Origin: Plantibacter sp. PA-3-X8
Lineage (GTDB): Bacteria > Actinomycetota > Actinomycetes > Actinomycetales > Microbacteriaceae
Reading direction: 5' to 3'
NCBI RefSeq assembly: GCF_003856975.1
Contig: NZ_CP033107.1
Span: 3,410,001 to 3,474,000, forward strand
DNA length: 64,000 nt
Shown: piece by piece, positions 45,676-55,115 of the stretch
Layout of the letters: each line of letters starts with the position of its first letter
Position numbering within the stretch: position 1 is the stretch's first letter
Made by a program: the position numbers and the translations under genes
The notes under the pieces: model-generated
Seen by the model: the letters and a program-made list of their open reading frames with translations, nothing else
What the model was told of the DNA's origin: nothing
Database searches by the model: none

Positions 45676-47184
45676 ATGCGTCATCGTCAGCTGCGTCGTC
45701 AGCTCCTCACCGCCGCGATCGCGGTCACCGGCGCCGCCCTCGTCCTCACCGGCTGCGCAGGCCCGGCCGCGACGCCGACGCCCGACGCCGACGCGACCCT
45801 GCGGGTCGGTCTCGTCCTGGAGCCCTCCGACCTCAACATCCGCACCACCTCCGGCGCCGCGCTCGACCAGATCCTCATCGACAACGTCTACCAGGGCCTC
45901 GTGTCCCGCACCGAGGACAACCAGATCGTCGACACGCTCGCGAAGAGCCACGACATCAGCGCCGACGGTCTCACCTACACCTTCGTCCTCCGCGACGGCG
46001 TGACCTTCCACGACGGTGCCGCCCTGACCGCGGCCGACGTCGTCGACTCCATCACCCAGGTGCAGCAGGACCCGACCTTCGTCGACAACGTGGCGCTCCA
46101 GAAGGTCGCCTCGATCACGGCCGTCGACGACTCGACCGTGCAGTTGCAGCTCACCTCGCCCGACTCCAACCTGTTGTGGACCCTGACCGGACGCGCAGGA
46201 CTCGTGCTGGAGTCGGGCGCCACCAACGACCTGTCGACGACCGCCAACGGCACCGGGCCGTTCACCTTGAAGACTTGGAAGCAGGGCGACAGCATCACCT
46301 TCGACCGGAACGCGAAGTACTGGGGCGACGCTCCGAAGGTCAAGGAGGTCGTCTTCAGCTACATCCCCGACGCCTCCTCCGCCGTCAACGCCACCCTCGC
46401 CGGCGAACTCGACGTGCAGACGGCGCTCGACGCGAACCTCAAGGACCAGATCACCCGCGCCGACGGGTTCAGCATCACCGAAGGCAAGACGACCGACAAG
46501 TACACCCTCGCCTTCAACAACCAGCGCGCTCCCCTGAACGACCCCCTCGTCCGGCAGGCGCTCCGCTCCGCCATCGACCACGCCGCGATCGTCGAGGCCG
46601 TCGGCGGCGCCGCGGTCGAACAGTACGGACCGATCCCCGAGCTCGATCCGGGCTACGAGAACCTCAGCGAGCTCGTGAAGTACGACCCGGAACAGGCGAA
46701 GGCGCTCCTCGCCCAGGCCGGCCAGGAGAACCTGTCCCTGACGCTCACGATCCCGAGCTTCTACGGAACCTCGGTGGCCAACGTCCTGGTGTCCGAGTTC
46801 AAAGCCATCGGCGTCACCCTCACCGTCAAGAGCGTCGAGTTCCCGACCTGGCTGAACGACGTCTACACGAACAAGGACTACGACCTCAGCTACGTGAACC
46901 ACGTCGAGGCACGCGACTTCCAGAACTGGGCGAACCCGAACTACTACTTCGGCTACGACAACGCGCAGGTCCAGTCGCTCTATGCTGAATCCGTAGCGGC
47001 GACCGATCCGGCCGTCGCAGCCCAGAAGCTCAAGGAGGCGGCGTACCTCGTGTCGAAGGACAACGCCGCCGACTGGCTCTACACCGCGATCACCCTCACG
47101 GTGGTGCGCGACGGCGTGACCGGCTTCCCCGTGGACTCGGTCAACTCGCGCATCAACCTGGCGAAGGTCGCCGTGACCGGGTGA
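45676..47184 (+). CDS. ABC transporter substrate-binding lipoprotein (peptide/opine/nickel family 5)
   Basis: A 502-residue lipoprotein. The signal peptide has Arg-rich RHRQLRRQ, a hydrophobic core and lipobox LTGC (Cys near residue 28). The mature part has the SBP family 5 signatures DGLTYTFVLRDGVTFHDGAALTA near 100 and QALRSAIDHAAIV near 300. It binds a ligand outside the cell for the ABC importer encoded directly downstream. The ligand cannot be read from the sequence. ATG 45676 has GAAAGGACC. It is the first gene of a five-gene operon ending at 50611. Confidence 0.93.
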   Translation: MRHRQLRRQLLTAAIAVTGAALVLTGCAGPAATPTPDADATLRVGLVLEPSDLNIRTTSGAALDQILIDNVYQGLVSRTEDNQIVDTLAKSHDISADGLTYTFVLRDGVTFHDGAALTAADVVDSITQVQQDPTFVDNVALQKVASITAVDDSTVQLQLTSPDSNLLWTLTGRAGLVLESGATNDLSTTANGTGPFTLKTWKQGDSITFDRNAKYWGDAPKVKEVVFSYIPDASSAVNATLAGELDVQTALDANLKDQITRADGFSITEGKTTDKYTLAFNNQRAPLNDPLVRQALRSAIDHAAIVEAVGGAAVEQYGPIPELDPGYENLSELVKYDPEQAKALLAQAGQENLSLTLTIPSFYGTSVANVLVSEFKAIGVTLTVKSVEFPTWLNDVYTNKDYDLSYVNHVEARDFQNWANPNYYFGYDNAQVQSLYAESVAATDPAVAAQKLKEAAYLVSKDNAADWLYTAITLTVVRDGVTGFPVDSVNSRINLAKVAVTG

Positions 47185-48140
47185 CCCGCTTCATCCTGAC
47201 GAGGCTGGTACTCCTCCTCGTCGGGCTCCTCGCCGCCAGCGCCCTGATCTTCTTCACCATCAGGGTGCTCCCGGGCGACGTCGCCCAGGTCATCGCAGGG
47301 ACGGACGCGACGCCCGAAGCGGTCGCCGCGATCCGTGAACAGTTGGGACTCGGCCAGCCCGTCCTCCTGCAGTACCTCGACTGGATCGGCGGGTTGCTCC
47401 GCGGCGATCTCGGGAACTCGCTCCTCACGGGCACCCCCGTCGCCAGCGAACTCGCCCAGAAGGCGCAGGTGACCGTCCCGCTCGGCATCATGGCCCTCGT
47501 CATCGCCCTTGCGTTCAGTGTGCCGCTCGGGGTGTTGGCGGCCGTCCGGCGCACCCGCGCGACGGGCGTCGTCATCTCCTTCGCGTCGCAGGGGCTCGCC
47601 GCCGTCCCGGTCGTCTGGGCCGGCATGATGCTCGTGCTCCTCTTCGCCGTCGTACTCGGTTGGCTCCCGGCGCAGGGCTTCCCGCGCGCGGGCTGGAACG
47701 ATCCGCTGGCGGCGATCCGCGCCCTCCTCCTCCCGGCGCTCACGATCGGCGTCGTCGAGGGCGCGGTCCTGCTGCGCTTCGTCCGTTCCGCCGCCCTCGA
47801 CGCGATCGGCCAGGACTACGTCCGGACGGCGGCGGCGAAGGGGCTGACCCGTTCGCAGGCACTCATCCGCCACGGGCTGCCGAACGTGGCGCTCTCGGTC
47901 GTCACCGTGCTCGGGCTCCAGATCGCCGGGCTCATCGTCGGCAGCGTCATCATCGAACAGCTCTTCACGCTGCCCGGCATCGGGCGCATGCTCGTCGCCG
48001 ACGTCGGCAACCGCGACCTCGTGAAGGTGCAGGGCGAGCTCCTCGTCCTCACCGGGGTGGTCCTCGTGATCGGTGCCGTCGTGGACGTCGTCCACCGTCT
48101 CGCAGACCCCCGACTCCGAGAACGGGAGCGGACCACATGA
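47181..48140 (+). CDS. ABC transporter permease (DppB/OppB-like)
   Basis: A 319-residue membrane protein with about six helices and the DppB-type N-terminus (FILTRLVLLLVGLLAASALIF) and EAA loop (VRTAAAKGLTRSQALIRHGL near 215). GTG 47181 overlaps the lipoprotein stop by 4 bases. It forms the membrane channel with the next gene product. The C-terminus ends in an Arg-rich cytosolic tail. Confidence 0.94.
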   Translation: MTRFILTRLVLLLVGLLAASALIFFTIRVLPGDVAQVIAGTDATPEAVAAIREQLGLGQPVLLQYLDWIGGLLRGDLGNSLLTGTPVASELAQKAQVTVPLGIMALVIALAFSVPLGVLAAVRRTRATGVVISFASQGLAAVPVVWAGMMLVLLFAVVLGWLPAQGFPRAGWNDPLAAIRALLLPALTIGVVEGAVLLRFVRSAALDAIGQDYVRTAAAKGLTRSQALIRHGLPNVALSVVTVLGLQIAGLIVGSVIIEQLFTLPGIGRMLVADVGNRDLVKVQGELLVLTGVVLVIGAVVDVVHRLADPRLRERERTT

Positions 48141-49048
48141 CCGCCGGTCAGGATCACCCGCGTCGGCGCGCGGCATCAGGCGGACTCCGCACCCTCGTGT
48201 CCGGCCCGGCAGGCGTGTTCGGCCTCGTCGTGGTCACCCTGCTCCTCCTGAGCGCCAGCGTCTCCTTCCTCTGGACGCCGTACGACCCCCAGCTCACCGA
48301 TCCGTTCGCGAAGTGGCTGGCTCCGTCGCCGGCCCATCTGCTCGGCACGGACGAGGTCGGACGCGACATCTTCAGCCTGCTGCTCGTCGGTGCGCGGGTG
48401 ACCGTGGCCGTCGCGATCGGTTCCGCAGTCGTCTCGACGGTCATCGGGGTCGCCCTCGCCGCCCTCGGTTCACTCACGCGGCGCTGGGTCCGGGAGACGG
48501 TCGCGGTGCTGATCGACATCCTCATCGCGTTCCCCACACTGCTCATCGCCATGATGATCGCCTCGGCCTTCGGCGGCTCGCTGTGGGTCGTCATCTGGGC
48601 GGTGGGCATCAGCTTCGGCGTGAACATCGCCCGGGTGACCCGCCCCGAGATCCGCCGGGTCTCGCACAGCGAGTACGTGCTCGCCGGCAAGGCCGCCGGT
48701 CTCGGACCGGTGAGGAACCTGACGCGGCATCTGCTGCCGAACGTCGCACCGGTGTTCATCGTCCAGCTGTCGTGGTCGATGGCGGTCGCGGTGCTCGCCG
48801 AGGCGGGCCTGTCGTACCTCGGCTACGGCGCCCCCTCCAGTGTCCCGTCCTGGGGTCGGATGCTCAGTGAACTGCAGACCTACCTCGCCGTGCACCCGCT
48901 GTCTGTGCTGTGGCCGGGGCTCGCCATCACCATCACCGTCCTCGCCCTGAACCTGCTGGGCGACGCCCTCCGGGACGCGACCGATCCGACCCTCGGTCGC
49001 CGGGGACCCGCCTCGACCCCCACCTCGCCCCAGGGGGTGACCGCATGA
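48137..49048 (+). CDS. ABC transporter permease (DppC/OppC-like)
   Basis: A 303-residue inner-membrane protein; the N-terminal helix is followed by the family segment HLLGTDEVGRDIFSLLLVGARV (about 70-90), and the EAA loop is YVLAGKAAGLGPVRNLTRHLL near 180. ATG 48137 overlaps the preceding stop by 4 bases. The Pro/Thr-rich C-terminal tail (DPTLGRRGPASTPTS) is probably cytosolic. Confidence 0.94.
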   Translation: MTAGQDHPRRRAASGGLRTLVSGPAGVFGLVVVTLLLLSASVSFLWTPYDPQLTDPFAKWLAPSPAHLLGTDEVGRDIFSLLLVGARVTVAVAIGSAVVSTVIGVALAALGSLTRRWVRETVAVLIDILIAFPTLLIAMMIASAFGGSLWVVIWAVGISFGVNIARVTRPEIRRVSHSEYVLAGKAAGLGPVRNLTRHLLPNVAPVFIVQLSWSMAVAVLAEAGLSYLGYGAPSSVPSWGRMLSELQTYLAVHPLSVLWPGLAITITVLALNLLGDALRDATDPTLGRRGPASTPTSPQGVTA

Positions 49049-49833
49049 GTCTCGACGTCCAGGACCTCGTCGTCACGCTCGGTGGCCGCCGGGTCGTCGA
49101 CGGCGTGAGCTTCAGCGTGCCGGCGGGCGCACGGTTCGGCCTCATCGGCGAGTCCGGATCCGGGAAGTCGCTGACGGCGCTGGCGATCCTCGGACTGCTC
49201 CCCGACGGCGCCTCGGTGAGCGGCAGCATCCGCTGGCAGGGCGAGGAACTCCTCGGCCGCGACGACCGCGAACTCGCGCGGATCCGCGGGCGTGAGATCG
49301 GGATCGTGTTCCAGGAGCCTCGGACGGCACTCAACCCGATCCGCACCATCGGACGACAGATCGGCGAGCCGCTGCGCATCCACGAGGGGCTGTCGAAACG
49401 GGAAGCGCTCGACCGTGCCGTCGAACTCGCCGCGCGGGTCCGTCTGCCCGACCCCGAGCGCATCGTCCGGCGGTACCCGCACCAGCTGTCGGGCGGACAA
49501 CGCCAGCGGGTCGCGGCCGCCATCGCCCTCGCCTGCGGACCCTCCTTGCTCATCGCGGACGAGCCGACCACGGCGCTCGACGTCACCATCCAGTCGGAGA
49601 TCCTCGGCCTCTTCGAGCGTCTCGTGAGCGAGACCGGGGCGTCCCTCGTCTTCATCACCCACGACCTCGCGGTCCTCTCCCGGATCGCCAGTGACGCCGT
49701 GGTGCTCGCGCAGGGGAAGGTCGTCGAGGCCGGGCCGGTGGCCCAACTGCTGTCGATGCCGGTGTCGCCCGTGACGCAGCGGCTGTTGGCCGCCGCGAAG
49801 ACCATGAGCTGGAAGGGCGAGGACGATGACTGA
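49045..49833 (+). CDS. ABC transporter ATP-binding protein (DppD-like)
   Basis: A 262-residue ATPase with Walker A GESGSGKS (35-42), signature LSGGQRQRVAAA near 150 and Walker B LLIADEPTTALDV near 172. It is slightly shorter than typical DppD (about 320-330) and lacks the C-terminal oligopeptide-transporter extension. It overlaps the upstream permease by 4 bases and the next ATPase by 8, so the two ATPases are translationally coupled and probably act as a heterodimer. Confidence 0.94.
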   Translation: MSLDVQDLVVTLGGRRVVDGVSFSVPAGARFGLIGESGSGKSLTALAILGLLPDGASVSGSIRWQGEELLGRDDRELARIRGREIGIVFQEPRTALNPIRTIGRQIGEPLRIHEGLSKREALDRAVELAARVRLPDPERIVRRYPHQLSGGQRQRVAAAIALACGPSLLIADEPTTALDVTIQSEILGLFERLVSETGASLVFITHDLAVLSRIASDAVVLAQGKVVEAGPVAQLLSMPVSPVTQRLLAAAKTMSWKGEDDD

Positions 49834-50611
49834 GCCGCTGCTCCACGCCCAGGGGCTCGGACGGGTCTACACCAACCCGAGGGAGTCGCTCTTCCAGCGC
49901 CCGAGCCGCACCGTCGCGCTCCACCCGAGCGACCTCGTCGTCGCCCCCGGTGAGGCCGTCGGCATCATCGGTGAATCGGGGTCGGGCAAGTCGACACTCG
50001 TCCGGCTCCTGCTCGCCCTCGATACTCCGAGCTCCGGGACGGTGGAGTTCGACGGCCGCCCGGTGAGCGCGGCGGCGAGCGCCAGGAGCCTGCACTGGTT
50101 CCGTCGACAGACGGGCGTGGTGTTCCAGGACCCGTACGCGTCGCTCGACCCGCGCATGAGCGTCGGTCGGATCGTCGCCGAGCCGCTCGCGGCGCTCGGC
50201 ATCGAGGGCGACCATCGTTCCCGGGTCCGAGGGGTGCTCCGGCTCGTCGGGCTCGACGCCGATGCGGCTGATCGGTTCCCTCATGAGTTCTCGGGTGGTC
50301 AGCGCCAGCGCATCGCGCTTTCGCGCGCGATCGTGCACCGCCCGCGCCTCCTCGTCGGCGACGAACCGCTCAGTGCGCTCGACGTGACCGTCCGGGCGCA
50401 GATCCTCGAGTTGCTCGGCGGGCTGCGGCAGGAGCTCGGGCTGGCGATCGTGCTCGTCTCACACGACATCGGCGTGGTGCAGCATCTCTGCGACCGGGTC
50501 GTCGTCATGCGCGACGGGGCGATCGTCGAAGAGGGTCCGGTCGACAAGGTCCTCAGTCGGCCCTCGCATCCGTACACGACCCAGTTGCTCGCCTCGGTCC
50601 CCCGCCTCTGA
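49826..50611 (+). CDS. ABC transporter ATP-binding protein (DppF-like)
   Basis: A 261-residue ATPase. Walker A GESGSGKST near 50, Q-loop VVFQDPYASLDPRMSVGR near 95, signature FSGGQRQRIALS near 155, Walker B LLVGDEPLSALDV near 177. The N-terminal segment YTNPRESLFQRPSRTVALHP is typical of DppF. It closes the operon 8 bases before a degenerate copy of the dispersed repeat and is convergent with the DUF2236 gene. Confidence 0.94.
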   Translation: MTEPLLHAQGLGRVYTNPRESLFQRPSRTVALHPSDLVVAPGEAVGIIGESGSGKSTLVRLLLALDTPSSGTVEFDGRPVSAAASARSLHWFRRQTGVVFQDPYASLDPRMSVGRIVAEPLAALGIEGDHRSRVRGVLRLVGLDADAADRFPHEFSGGQRQRIALSRAIVHRPRLLVGDEPLSALDVTVRAQILELLGGLRQELGLAIVLVSHDIGVVQHLCDRVVVMRDGAIVEEGPVDKVLSRPSHPYTTQLLASVPRL

Positions 50612-50619
50612 CGCCGTCC

Positions 50620-50642
50620 CGGTCCCTGAGCCCGTCGAGCGG
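50620..50642 (+). repeat. Degenerate copy of the dispersed intergenic element
   Basis: CGGTCCCTGAGCCCGTCGAG, then CGG; it differs from the consensus at three positions, two of them in the last four bases. It lies in the 33-base gap between the convergent DppF-like and DUF2236 genes. Confidence 0.7.
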
Positions 50643-50644
50643 CC

Positions 50645-51601
50645 TCAGGCCGGCGGGTCCGCCAGGCGCCGGTGCCGGCGCAGGGCCGCGCGCTGGCTCG
50701 GTGACTCACCGTGCAGGACGAGCCCGATGACCCAGAGGACGACGCGCGTCGCCGGCACGACCGGCAGCGGGATCGGCCCGAGGTGGGCGGTGCGGAGCCC
50801 GAGGATGCGTCGGTATTCGGGCGGGATCGTCGCGACCGCCCCGGCGAACAGGACCGAGTAGGCCGGGAGGAGCGACCGCTCGAGCGGCGGTCGGCGGAGG
50901 AAGGCGAGGGTCTCGGTCACCCGGGGACCACCGGTGAGCTCGCCCCGATCGAGGTAGCCCCGGAGCTGTTCGGCCAGTTCGTCGGCGGACCGCGGTGGGT
51001 CGACGACCCCCATGAGGTCCCCGGCGAGCGCCCAGTCGGAGACGTAGGCGTCCGGTCCGCCGGGGATCGGACCACCCCAGGTCCGCCGGACGCTCAGGAA
51101 GGCGTCGGTGAAGGCCAGGTGGACCCAGCGCAAGAGGTCGGGGTCGTTGGCGGCGTAGGGCCGGGCGACTCCGTGCGCGTCAAGATACTCGCCCACCACT
51201 CGCTCGTGAAGTTTCAGGACGTAGTCGCTCGTCCGCCGCGCCGTCTCGCGATCGCCGTACGTCACGGTGAAGATCCAACGAATGGTGCCGTCGAGTCGAC
51301 CGAGGGGGTCCTCCCGGTATCGGGACCAGTCGTGGACACCGGCCAGGGCGCCCGGGTGGGCGGCCTGCAGCAGGAGCGCCCGGATACCGGCGACCATCGT
51401 CTCGACCCCGCCGTGGACGACCCAGGCCGCAGACTCGGGCGCGAAGTGGCCGGTGTCGGTGCCGTCCTCGAGATCGAGCGTCCACTGCGGCGGGCGGTCC
51501 TGCTCGACGGCGAAGACGGAGAGGATGCGCGCCCGGAGGCCGGCGAGCAACCGTGTGCGCAGACGGGAGACAGGACGTCGCCCGGTACCGCTGTCCGTCA
51601 C
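50645..51601 (-). CDS. Oxygenase MpaB-family protein (DUF2236)
   Basis: A 318-residue helical protein of DUF2236, whose characterised relatives (latex-clearing protein, MpaB) are haem or diiron oxygenases. Family features: ESAAWVVHGGVETMVAGIRALLLQAAHPGALAGVHDW (cofactor His candidates at 60-95), then DLLRWVHLAFTDAFL and LLPAYSVLFAGAVATIPPEYR. The substrate is unknown. GTG 51601 follows GGAGGACG; a TAGGCT hexamer about 30 bases upstream may be the -10. It is flanked on both sides by copies of the dispersed repeat. Confidence 0.83.
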   Translation of the reverse strand: MTDSGTGRRPVSRLRTRLLAGLRARILSVFAVEQDRPPQWTLDLEDGTDTGHFAPESAAWVVHGGVETMVAGIRALLLQAAHPGALAGVHDWSRYREDPLGRLDGTIRWIFTVTYGDRETARRTSDYVLKLHERVVGEYLDAHGVARPYAANDPDLLRWVHLAFTDAFLSVRRTWGGPIPGGPDAYVSDWALAGDLMGVVDPPRSADELAEQLRGYLDRGELTGGPRVTETLAFLRRPPLERSLLPAYSVLFAGAVATIPPEYRRILGLRTAHLGPIPLPVVPATRVVLWVIGLVLHGESPSQRAALRRHRRLADPPA

Positions 51602-51685
51602 TCGATCGTCCTCCGCCCGCCGTCACGACGAGCCTACGTCGGGATCGCGCGTCACCCGCCCGTAGGGGGATCGTCTCCCGTCTTC

Positions 51686-51708
51686 CGGTCCCTGAGCCTG
51701 TCGAAGGG
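51686..51708 (+). repeat. Copy of the dispersed intergenic element
   Basis: A full 23-base match to the consensus (core GGTCCCTGAGCCTGTCGAAG), between the DUF2236 gene and the methyltransferase gene. It runs into a GGGCCC/GGGCCC pairing that could extend a hairpin toward 51724. Confidence 0.85.
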
Positions 51709-51727
51709 CCCCTCGGCAGGGCCCCGG

Positions 51728-52531
51728 TCACCGGCCGGGCTTGCGGGCCTCGATGAGGATTCGGGAGGAGTGCGCGACGAACGGGCCGTCCTCCTGCAGG
51801 GAACGGTGCAGCTCCTGCAGGCGGTCGAGGTACCGCGCGGAGGTGAATCCGGGCACCATCCAGATCACCTTGCGCAGGAACCAGACGATCGCACCGACGT
51901 CGTGGAACTCGATCCGCAGCCGTTCGGTCCGCAGCTCCACGATCTCGAGTCCGGCGGCGCGGGCGCCGTCGGCCTCGTCATCAGGGTGACGTGCTCGACG
52001 GACGGCTTCGGGCTGCGGGCCGAGGAAGGCCTCGACGAGTTCGAACACGCTCGCCGGTCCGACGTGCTGGGCGAGGTAGCCTCCTCCCGGCGCGATCACC
52101 CGCGCCACGTCGGCCCAGTCCACAGCTACGGGATGCCGGCTCGACACGAGCGCGAACGAGTCGTCCGCGAACGGCAGTGGAGCACCCTCCTCCGTGCGAA
52201 CGACGACGACCCCGCGCGGGTGCAGGCGGGCGGCGGCTCGGGCGAGGTTCGGTGGCCAGGACTCGGTGGCGGCCGCGAGCGGTGGAAGCACCGGCGCCGT
52301 GTCGAGCACCTCTCCCCCGCCGGTCTCGAGGTCGAGCGAGGACGGGACGTCGGCCAGACGTCTCCCGAGCAGCTCCGAGAACCGCCAGGAGGGGCGCGCC
52401 TCACTGGCTCGGCCGTCGAGCCACGAGAAGTCCCATCCGTCGACCGAGGCGGCGTCGGCCTCGGCGACGAGGTCGTCGAACGATCGTGACATGGTCTCCT
52501 CCGTGCGTGGCTCCGTGGTCGGTGCGCTCAT
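51728..52531 (-). CDS. SAM-dependent methyltransferase (class I)
   Basis: A 267-residue protein with SAM motif I SSLDLETGGGEVLD near residue 68, motif II/III region GVVVVRTEEGAPLPFADDSFALVSSRHPV and post-motif RVIAPGGGYLAQHVG. The substrate is unknown. ATG 52531 overlaps the fused ATPase stop by 4 bases; a second ATG at 52492 (SRSFDDLVAEA) is also possible. Its place at the end of the importer operon suggests use in the same pathway, or simple convenience. Confidence 0.85.
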   Translation of the reverse strand: MSAPTTEPRTEETMSRSFDDLVAEADAASVDGWDFSWLDGRASEARPSWRFSELLGRRLADVPSSLDLETGGGEVLDTAPVLPPLAAATESWPPNLARAAARLHPRGVVVVRTEEGAPLPFADDSFALVSSRHPVAVDWADVARVIAPGGGYLAQHVGPASVFELVEAFLGPQPEAVRRARHPDDEADGARAAGLEIVELRTERLRIEFHDVGAIVWFLRKVIWMVPGFTSARYLDRLQELHRSLQEDGPFVAHSSRILIEARKPGR

Positions 52532-54246
52532 CCGACGGCCTCGAACCGGCTCGGATCGAGCCGCTCGACGTCGAACCGCGGCACCGCGTCGAGCAGCTCC
52601 CGAGTGTACGCGTGCTGCGGATGCCCGAGGACGGCCGAGGCCGGACCCGACTCGACGACGCGCCCGGTCGACAGCACCGTCACCTCGTCGGCGATCTGCC
52701 GGACGAGACCGAGGTCGTGCGAGATGAACAGGTAGCTGAGCGCGTGCTCGTCCCGGAGGTCGAGGAGCAGTTCGACGATCTGCGCCTGCACCGAGACGTC
52801 GAGCGCCGAGGTGGGCTCGTCGAGGACGAGGACCGACGGCGCGAGGACGAGCGTCCTCGCGAGCGCGACCCGTTGGCGCTGGCCGCCCGACACCTCCCGT
52901 GCACGACGCCCCAGCGCACTCGCGGGGAGGGCGACCTGATCGAGGATGGTCGCGACGCGGCGCCGGCGTTCGTCGGCGCTCCGCACCCCGTGGATCCGCA
53001 GGGGCTCCTCGATGATCTGTCCGACGGTGTACCGCGGATCGACCGCCGAGAGCGGGTTCTGGTAGACCAACTGGAGGTCGCGCGCGAATGGGTTGGCGAC
53101 GGCGTTGTCCCGTGACAGCTCCCGGCCGGCCACCCGCACCGACCCGTCGTCGAAGGACGTGAGCCCGGCGACGATGCGGGCGAGTGTCGATTTGCCCGAC
53201 CCGGACTCGCCCACGAGCGCGTGGATCGAGCGCGGGCGGAGCATGAGCGAAGCCTCGTCGAGTGCGGGCGGCGTCTGGGGATCGCGCCCGTACCGTTTCG
53301 ACACGTGCGACACCTCGACCACGGCGGGTGGCACGATCGTCCCGCCGCGCTGCTCCACCTGCACCTGCTCGGCCGCAGCGCGGACGCGTTCCCGGTAGCG
53401 CAGCGGCGACGACGCGGGCGAGTCGGAGAGCAGCGCGACCGTGTAGGGGTGCTGCGGTGCAAGCAGCACCTCCTCGGCCGGGCCCGATTCACGGACGTTC
53501 CCGTCCTGCAGGACCACGATCGCGTCGCTGCGCTCCTGCGCCAGCGCCAGGTCGTGGGTGATGAAAAGGATCCCGAGCCCGAGCTCCTGCCGGAGGCCGT
53601 CGAGGAGGTCGAGGATGCGCCGCTGGACGGTCCCGTCGAGCGCGGACGTCGGTTCGTCGGCGATGAGCAGCTTGGGCCTCGCCGCGATGGCGATCGCGAT
53701 GAGCACCCGCTGCAACTGCCCGCCGGAGAGCTCGTGCGGGTAGGACCGCACGCGGGCCGAGGCCTGACGGATGCCCACGTGCTCGAGCAACTCGATCACG
53801 CGCGCGGGGACCTCCGAGCGCGGGGTGTCGCCCGCCACCTGGACCGCCTGGGCGATCTGCACGCCGATCCGCTGCAGCGGGTCGAGTGAACTCAGCGGAT
53901 CCTGCGGGATGAAACCGAGCGTCGAGCCGCGCAGGGGGCGCCACTGCTTCCGGGAGAAGTCGGCGACCTCGTGTCCGGCGACCGCGACCCGACCGGCGGT
54001 GACCGAGCCGTTGCCCGGGAGGAGTCCCGCGACCGCCCGGGCGATCGTGCTCTTCCCCGAACCGGACTGACCCACGAGCGACACCGTCTCGCCGCGGCCG
54101 ACCTGGAAGGACACGTCGCGCACCGTGTCAGTCGGCCCCCTCGAGCCACGCGTCCGGTACCCGACGGCGAGCCCGTCGACGAGCAACGGCACCGGAGCCG
54201 CGTCGACGACGTGGAGTGAGCTGTGCTGCAGGGCTGCCTGGTTCAT
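52528..54246 (-). CDS. Fused two-domain ABC ATPase (DppD-DppF type)
   Basis: A 572-residue protein with two complete nucleotide-binding domains: GQSGSGKST near 47, LSGGQLQRVLIA near 160 and LLIADEPTSALDG near 180; then GESGSGKST near 335, VSGGQRQRVALA near 440 and VLVLDEPTSALDV near 460. Both halves have the oligopeptide-type extension (VLLAPQHPYTVALL; VLGHPQHAYTRELL). This is a natural fusion of the two ATPases that are separate in the first importer. ATG 54246 overlaps the permease stop by 4 bases; the very long upstream frame is a shadow. Confidence 0.95.
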   Translation of the reverse strand: MNQAALQHSSLHVVDAAPVPLLVDGLAVGYRTRGSRGPTDTVRDVSFQVGRGETVSLVGQSGSGKSTIARAVAGLLPGNGSVTAGRVAVAGHEVADFSRKQWRPLRGSTLGFIPQDPLSSLDPLQRIGVQIAQAVQVAGDTPRSEVPARVIELLEHVGIRQASARVRSYPHELSGGQLQRVLIAIAIAARPKLLIADEPTSALDGTVQRRILDLLDGLRQELGLGILFITHDLALAQERSDAIVVLQDGNVRESGPAEEVLLAPQHPYTVALLSDSPASSPLRYRERVRAAAEQVQVEQRGGTIVPPAVVEVSHVSKRYGRDPQTPPALDEASLMLRPRSIHALVGESGSGKSTLARIVAGLTSFDDGSVRVAGRELSRDNAVANPFARDLQLVYQNPLSAVDPRYTVGQIIEEPLRIHGVRSADERRRRVATILDQVALPASALGRRAREVSGGQRQRVALARTLVLAPSVLVLDEPTSALDVSVQAQIVELLLDLRDEHALSYLFISHDLGLVRQIADEVTVLSTGRVVESGPASAVLGHPQHAYTRELLDAVPRFDVERLDPSRFEAVG

Positions 54247-55115
54247 GCGGTGGTCCTCTCGCGGGTGAGCTGGCTGAGACGGCTGATGGCGAGCACGGTG
54301 ACGGCGATCACGAGGCCCGGGACGACGACGAGCCACGGCGAGGACACGACGTACTGACGACCCTCGGAGACGAGCAGGCCCCACTCCGGGTCGGGCGGTG
54401 GGGCTCCGTACCCGAGGAAGCTGAGCGAGGAGATCCAGATGATGGCGAGGCCGAACTGGAGGGCCGTGAGCGACAGCACCGCGGAGTACGAGTTCGGGAA
54501 GACGTGCTTCGCGAGGACGTACGCCCGCGAACCGCCGAGATGGTGACTCGCCTCGACGAACGGCAGGTCCTTCACCGTCAGCACCTCGGAGCGCATGATC
54601 CTGGTGAACGCCGCGATCGAGGAGATCCCCACGGCGACGGCCGCGTTCAGGGTGCCGAAGCCGAGCGCCACGACGACGACCATCGCGAGGAGCAGCCCGG
54701 GGATCGAGAGCAGCACGTCGACGATCCGGCTGATGACGGCGTCGACGAGACCGCCGAACGACGCGGCGACGAGCCCGAGGACCGTGCCGGCGCCGAGACC
54801 GATGAGGACGGCGACCGCCGAGCCGAGCAGGGTCCGACCGGTGCCGTGGATCACCCGCGACAGCAGGTCGCGACCGAGGGAGTCGGTTCCGAACCAGTGC
54901 GCGACCGATGGTGCGGCGAGCGCGTTGGCGTCGTCGGGCTCGAGCGGGTCGTACGGCGTGAGGAGGCCGGGTGCGATCACGGACACGAGGACGAGACCGA
55001 CGACGATGATCGCCAGGACGTCCGCGACCCCGAGGCGGCCGAGGAGTCGACGGAACGCGTCCGGTCCGTCGTCGGCCGCGGTGACGTCGCGGTCCGCTTG
55101 GAGTCGGAGGCTCAT
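54243..55115 (-). CDS. ABC transporter permease (DppC-like)
   Basis: A 290-residue permease with six helices, family segment HWFGTDSLGRDLLSRVIHGTGRTL near 75-98 and EAA loop VEASHHLGGSRAYVLAKHVFPN near 180. It overlaps the preceding permease by 4 bases and the ATPase by 4, so all three are coupled. It provides half of the membrane pore. Confidence 0.94.
   Translation of the reverse strand: MSLRLQADRDVTAADDGPDAFRRLLGRLGVADVLAIIVVGLVLVSVIAPGLLTPYDPLEPDDANALAAPSVAHWFGTDSLGRDLLSRVIHGTGRTLLGSAVAVLIGLGAGTVLGLVAASFGGLVDAVISRIVDVLLSIPGLLLAMVVVVALGFGTLNAAVAVGISSIAAFTRIMRSEVLTVKDLPFVEASHHLGGSRAYVLAKHVFPNSYSAVLSLTALQFGLAIIWISSLSFLGYGAPPPDPEWGLLVSEGRQYVVSSPWLVVVPGLVIAVTVLAISRLSQLTRERTTA

Noticed and set aside
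45676..50611. First importer as a siderophore system because it adjoins the SIP gene
   Set aside because: The binding protein is family 5 (peptide/opine/nickel), no iron box is seen on its own promoter side, and the gap is 273 bases.
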